This document shows positions 8,440 to 10,923 of a stretch of DNA of 10,923 bases, one piece after another. Positions within the stretch are counted from its first letter, which is position 1. Each line of letters begins with the position of its first letter. A program made the translations under genes and the position numbers. The notes beneath the pieces were generated by a model. That model did not search any database. It worked only from the letters and a program-made list of their open reading frames with translations, and was not told the origin of the DNA. This DNA is from Acetatifactor sp. (GTDB lineage: Bacteria > Bacillota > Clostridia > Lachnospirales > Lachnospiraceae), in NCBI GenBank assembly GCA_024699575.1, contig JAILPF010000359.1, positions 1-10,923 of the forward strand, read 5' to 3'.

Positions 8440-8445
8440 CCTCGC
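8440..8445 (-). promoter_or_regulatory. Ribosome binding site of murE
   Basis: GCGAGG on the minus strand, 9 nt before the murE ATG. It confirms the start. A CCUC stretch at the 3' end of the seven-C run in the same predicted leader (8560-8557) is complementary to its GAGG; whether the two pair is unknown. Confidence 0.6.
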
Positions 8446-8509
8446 AATCTAAGCATACAGTTTATTTTACTCTATTTTTCGTTTTTCTACCACCCTTTTT
8501 TCTTCCAAA

Positions 8510-8546
8510 CGCAAAGGAGCCTCGGCTTATGCCAAGACTCCTTGCG
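8510..8546. terminator. Strong stem-loop between recJ and murE, terminator-like or leader element
   Basis: Two arms (8510-8526 and 8531-8546) form a stem of 16 pairs with one bulged base and a 4-nt loop. Read as minus-strand RNA, all positions pair if two G-U wobbles are allowed. Read as plus-strand RNA, those two positions become C-A mismatches, so structure is better conserved on the minus strand. The minus-strand side is not followed by a U-run (GUUUGG follows), whereas the plus-strand side is followed by ATTTTCTT. It could be a weak terminator after recJ, a bidirectional terminator, or part of the murE leader. The sequence alone does not decide. Confidence 0.5.
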
Positions 8547-8565
8547 ATTTTCTTATGAGGGGGGG

Positions 8566-8589
8566 AGATAGTGAGTTAATCAACTATCT
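8566..8589 (-). other. Second stem-loop in the recJ-murE gap
   Basis: AGATAGT and ACTATCT (8566-8572 and 8583-8589) are inverted repeats that form a 7-bp stem with a 10-nt loop. On the minus strand an alternative fold adds a TGA/TCA pairing inside the stem around one bulged T. It is separated from the larger stem-loop by a run of seven C (minus strand, 8565-8559) and a short A-rich linker. Its function is unknown. Confidence 0.45.
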
Positions 8590-8641
8590 GAGATAATCAT
8601 ACAAATAAAATGTGTCCAAAGTATGTCCATTCTCTATAATA

Positions 8642-8669
8642 ATTCTAAAATATAAATGAACTATTCAAA
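8642..8669 (-). promoter_or_regulatory. Possible sigma-A promoter for the murE operon
   Basis: On the minus strand TTTGAA (8669-8664) and TAGAAT (8647-8642) are separated by 16 bp in AT-rich sequence. Both hexamers deviate from consensus and similar matches arise by chance in AT-rich DNA, so this is tentative. If real, the transcript would carry a leader of about 200 nt containing both stem-loops upstream of murE. Confidence 0.25.
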
Positions 8670-8694
8670 ACCAAATTCGAAAATCCTTATAAAC

Positions 8695-10458
8695 TCAAGC
8701 GTAATACTGCATTAAAATCTGCTTTTCGGTCTTGCCGCGATAATTGTTCATTCCAAGCTGATAAACCACCGAAATAGGGAAATTTCCTCTGCCATCATAA
8801 AGCATTCGGGCGCTATTCTCGCCGAATCTCTCCTCTAAGAAGCTGTCAAATTTATCCAGGGAGCCAAAAAAAACCAACTGTTCCCTTCTCCCCTCCGGTG
8901 TTTCCACCGTAAATCTAGCAAAATTCTTATTTTTCCCCATCTTAAGTCCAGATTGAAATATTAAGTTCTTCTGCGCAAACAAAGGCTTGGGGTTACCCAC
9001 ACCAAAGGGTTCCAAAAGTTCCAACTGTCGTGCAAGATTTTCATCGGCATAGCTTATCGGCATCGGAACATCAATGTGAACTTTCGGGCAGAAATCCTCC
9101 TCCGTCAAATGACAGCCTTCGTTCAAAGCCTTTCTCAACGGCTCGATATTTTCCTCCAGCATAGAGAGTCCGGCTGCCAGTTTATGTCCACCGTATTTGG
9201 TAAAAAAATGTTTCACCTTCGTCATCTCATCATACATATGATAGCCTTCCATCGAGCGACCGGAGCCCTTTACTCCTTCCTCACCTTTGGTCAGGATGAA
9301 AACAGGTCGGTTGAACTGTTCCCGAATTCGGCCGGCAATAATACCCGCCAGGCTCTCGTGAACATCCGGCAGATAGATTACCATCACCTTGTCCCCCTCC
9401 ATATGATGTTCCTGAAGGTAGATTTGTGCAGCCTCAACACCCTTTAACGTCAGATTTTTTCTGCTGTCATTTAGTTCCTTCAGTTCTCTCGCCATACGCA
9501 TGGCATCCACCTTTGTCATGCTCTGCAGAAGCTCCAGCCCTCTCTTCGCCGTATCCAGCCGTCCTGATGCATTCAGGCAAGGGCCAATGACAAACCCAAG
9601 ATGATAGGCGGAAAGCTTTCCTGCATCCAGTTCATTCACCTCAATGAGTGCCCTTAATCCCTCATTGCGACTTGCTGTCATCCTGATTAATCCTTCGCGC
9701 ACAATAATCCGGTTCTCATCTTTTAGTTCCATTACATCACATACCGTGGATAACGCTGCAAATTCCAACAGTTCCTCAAGCGTATTTTTAAGCGCAGTGC
9801 TTCCCGTTTTCTCAGCGAGAGCCTGCATCAATTTGTAAGCCACCACTCCTCCGCAGATTCCCGGGAAGGGATAATGGCAACTTAATTGTTTCGGGTCTAC
9901 AACTGCCAGCGCAGGAGGCAGAATTTCCGTTCTGGTACCGTTTTCCTCCAAATAAGGCACCTCATGGTGATCTGTGACAATCACCTGCATCCCCATGCTG
10001 TTTGCAAGTGCAATCGGTTCACTTGCCGCAATTCCGTTATCACAGGTAATAATCATTTGAATACCATCGGAAGCCGCTTCCCTGATTAGGCCCTCGCTCA
10101 GTCCATAACCGTCATGAATTCTGTGCGGAATAACCGTATCAACATTTCCGCCCAGTATCTGAAGACCTTTCGTCAAAATAAAAGAAGAACAGATTCCGTC
10201 CACATCATAATCTCCGATAACACGAAGCCTTATGTCCCCCTCTATAGCACGTTGAATCTCTTCCACCGCTCTGTCCATATCCTTCATAAGCCATGGAGAG
10301 TGACAATCCTGTAACGTGCCATAGAGGAAGAGACGCGCCTGTTCTTCCTCTACCAAATCTCTGTTTCTCAATATTCTTGCAAGCACCGGTGAAATCTGCA
10401 AATCCGCTGCCCACTTATCAAAATCCGCCTTTTTTGCGGCCACAAACCATTTTTCCAT
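8695..10458 (-). CDS. recJ: Single-stranded-DNA-specific 5'-3' exonuclease RecJ
   Basis: A DHH-superfamily nuclease that degrades single-stranded DNA from the 5' end in recombination and mismatch or base-excision repair. At 587 aa it is close to the E. coli enzyme and lacks the long C-terminal extension of the Bacillus form. Motifs in order: GDYDVDG (82-88, metal aspartates), TCDNGIAA (138-145), VTDHHE (161-166, the DHH motif), VVDPKQ (186-191), NASGRLDTAKRGLELL (296-311), GSGRS (398-402) and GGHKLAAG (423-430) of the DHHA1 domain, then an OB-fold region starting LEPFGVGNPKP (482-492). The metal-binding residues are intact. The arginine usual before the NAAGR-type motif is Cys294 here (GPCLNASGR), which I take to be lineage variation. 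The start ATG at 10458 has GGAGG with an 8-nt spacer, and that site is inside a predicted hairpin. Confidence 0.95.
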   Translation of the reverse strand: MEKWFVAAKKADFDKWAADLQISPVLARILRNRDLVEEEQARLFLYGTLQDCHSPWLMKDMDRAVEEIQRAIEGDIRLRVIGDYDVDGICSSFILTKGLQILGGNVDTVIPHRIHDGYGLSEGLIREAASDGIQMIITCDNGIAASEPIALANSMGMQVIVTDHHEVPYLEENGTRTEILPPALAVVDPKQLSCHYPFPGICGGVVAYKLMQALAEKTGSTALKNTLEELLEFAALSTVCDVMELKDENRIIVREGLIRMTASRNEGLRALIEVNELDAGKLSAYHLGFVIGPCLNASGRLDTAKRGLELLQSMTKVDAMRMARELKELNDSRKNLTLKGVEAAQIYLQEHHMEGDKVMVIYLPDVHESLAGIIAGRIREQFNRPVFILTKGEEGVKGSGRSMEGYHMYDEMTKVKHFFTKYGGHKLAAGLSMLEENIEPLRKALNEGCHLTEEDFCPKVHIDVPMPISYADENLARQLELLEPFGVGNPKPLFAQKNLIFQSGLKMGKNKNFARFTVETPEGRREQLVFFGSLDKFDSFLEERFGENSARMLYDGRGNFPISVVYQLGMNNYRGKTEKQILMQYYA

Positions 10459-10465
10459 CGCGCAA

Positions 10466-10498
10466 TCCTCCGCCGCTTATTCTATCATAAACGGAGGA
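10466..10498 (-). promoter_or_regulatory. recJ: Hairpin enclosing the recJ ribosome binding site
   Basis: On the minus strand CGGAGGA (10472-10466), containing the recJ GGAGG, is an exact complement of TCCTCCG (10498-10492). Inside, TTAT and ATAA (10490-10487 and 10480-10477) can also pair, leaving a 6-nt loop. A second upstream segment, CTCGCCG (10508-10502), can pair with CGGCGGAG (10475-10468) with one bulge and would mask the same site. Read on the plus strand, this second pairing is followed by six T (10509-10514), so it also resembles a terminator facing away from recJ. The pairing is seen directly; control of translation is inference. Confidence 0.45.
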
Positions 10499-10524
10499 AT
10501 CCGGCGAGTTTTTTCTGTATCATT

Positions 10525-10917
10525 TCAGCTTTTCTTTATAAAAGTTGTTCCGCATTTCTGACATCTGATTTCAATCTTTCCACGTCCTCTGGGAATACGA
10601 ATTTTCTGCTTGCAGGACGGACATTTGTAGATATGATACGTTTTACTTTGCTGAATACGGTTTTTCCACTGCAAAAGTTTTTTCTTTACCTGATATTCAT
10701 AGCGCATGTATCTGGCATTTTCAGCCTGCCTTTTACCAAAGTTACGGGACATCATACGAAAATAAGCCCAAATGATTGTTGCAAGTCCTATCAGATAAAA
10801 AAATTTGAGTCCGAAAGCAGATACAATAAAGAATATCAGCGACAAGATCATCAAAAAACGATTGAGTCCATCACTCCCATATCTTCCCTGCATAAAGCGA
10901 TATATTTTTTCTCTCAT
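10525..10917 (-). CDS. Small membrane protein with C-terminal zinc ribbon, function unknown
   Basis: The 130-aa protein has a basic N-terminus, two hydrophobic segments (about 21-35 and 38-54) joined by a very short turn, a basic linker with helical character (about 58-92) and a C-terminal zinc ribbon. The ribbon has CPSC (Cys99, Cys102) and CQKC (Cys119, Cys122) around IRIPRGRGKIEIR, which resembles MJ0042-type ribbons. Positive charge on both flanks suggests that both ends face the cytoplasm, with the ribbon free to bind nucleic acid or protein. From memory, similar proteins with an FMQGRYG start occur in Lachnospiraceae without assigned function. The start ATG at 10917 is so close to the window edge that its ribosome binding site is not visible; Met9 is a possible alternative start. 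The stop lies 66 nt before recJ, on the same strand. Confidence 0.82.
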   Translation of the reverse strand: MREKIYRFMQGRYGSDGLNRFLMILSLIFFIVSAFGLKFFYLIGLATIIWAYFRMMSRNFGKRQAENARYMRYEYQVKKKLLQWKNRIQQSKTYHIYKCPSCKQKIRIPRGRGKIEIRCQKCGTTFIKKS

Positions 10918-10923
10918 AAACTT

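Larger units (their letters stand above)
8431..8694 (-). other. 264-bp intergenic region between recJ and murE
   Basis: This is the only gap above 100 bp in the window. In transcription order it holds an AT-rich stretch after the recJ stop (8694-8631) with a possible promoter, two TGGACA copies on the minus strand (8629-8624 and 8618-8613) spaced 11 bp apart, a small stem-loop (8589-8566), a seven-C run (8565-8559), a large stem-loop (8546-8510), an A-rich stretch and the murE ribosome binding site. The AT-rich flanks differ in composition from the neighbouring genes. I see no convincing gene. A 16-codon open frame at 8630-8580 lacks a properly spaced ribosome binding site. Confidence 0.7.

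Noticed and set aside
8553..8594. 13-codon plus-strand frame starting at the ATG before the seven-G run
   Set aside because: It lacks a ribosome binding site and overlaps the stem-loop that better explains this sequence.
8580..8630. 16-codon frame (minus strand) in the murE leader as a possible attenuation leader peptide
   Set aside because: There is no ribosome binding site at a workable distance and no run of regulatory codons. The tentative promoter would start transcription almost at its ATG.
10459..10524. TATGAT and TAGAAT on the minus strand (10490-10480) as a recJ promoter
   Set aside because: No reasonable -35 hexamer is present at 16-18 bp, and the sequence is part of the hairpin loop over the recJ ribosome binding site.
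1..10923. Search for CRISPR arrays, insertion sequences, tRNA/rRNA genes, toxin-antitoxin or defence genes
   Set aside because: No regularly spaced repeats, transposase motifs, cloverleaf-forming segments or defence-family motifs were seen; almost all the sequence is accounted for by intact housekeeping genes.

Overview
The window is a stretch of housekeeping chromosome from a Gram-positive anaerobe of the class Clostridia, most likely a Lachnospiraceae-type gut bacterium. This rests on gene order (priA, def, fmt, rsmB, rlmN, PP2C phosphatase, PASTA-type Ser/Thr kinase), moderate GC, strong GGAGG-type ribosome binding sites, and a small membrane/zinc-ribbon protein of a kind I associate with that family. 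The genus cannot be fixed from the sequence. Every supported gene is on the minus strand, so transcription runs from high to low coordinates.

Layout in transcription order. (1) 10917-10525: 130-aa protein with two membrane segments and a C-terminal four-cysteine zinc ribbon. (2) 10458-8695: recJ, a DHH-family 5'-3' single-strand exonuclease. Its Shine-Dalgarno lies inside a predicted hairpin in the 66-bp gap before it. (3) 8694-8431: a 264-bp gap without a convincing gene, holding two stem-loops, a seven-C run (minus strand) and a possible promoter. (4) 8430-6967: murE. (5) 6954-4729: priA. (6) 4692-4210: def. (7) 4194-3262: fmt. (8) 3232-1934: rsmB. (9) 1921-872: rlmN. (10) 879-133: PP2C phosphatase (prpC/stp), whose GTG start overlaps the rlmN stop. 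(11) 110-1: first 36 codons of the PASTA-type Ser/Thr kinase (prkC/stk), cut by the window edge.

From murE to the kinase the genes are 12, 36, 15, 29, 12, -8 and 22 nt apart, which indicates one operon. It joins peptidoglycan precursor synthesis (MurE), replication restart (PriA), the N-formylmethionine cycle (Def, Fmt), rRNA methylation (RsmB, RlmN) and a reversible Ser/Thr phosphorylation pair (PrpC, PrkC). In characterised Gram-positive bacteria that pair responds to cell-wall fragments, so wall synthesis and wall sensing sit at opposite ends of the same unit.

No mobile element, CRISPR array, tRNA, rRNA or defence system was found, and no gene looks broken. I found no convincing new multi-gene system. 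The points most worth checking are the structured murE leader, the recJ Shine-Dalgarno hairpin, a MurE that combines streptococcal-type signatures with the meso-diaminopimelate motif DNPR, and the uncharacterised zinc-ribbon membrane protein.
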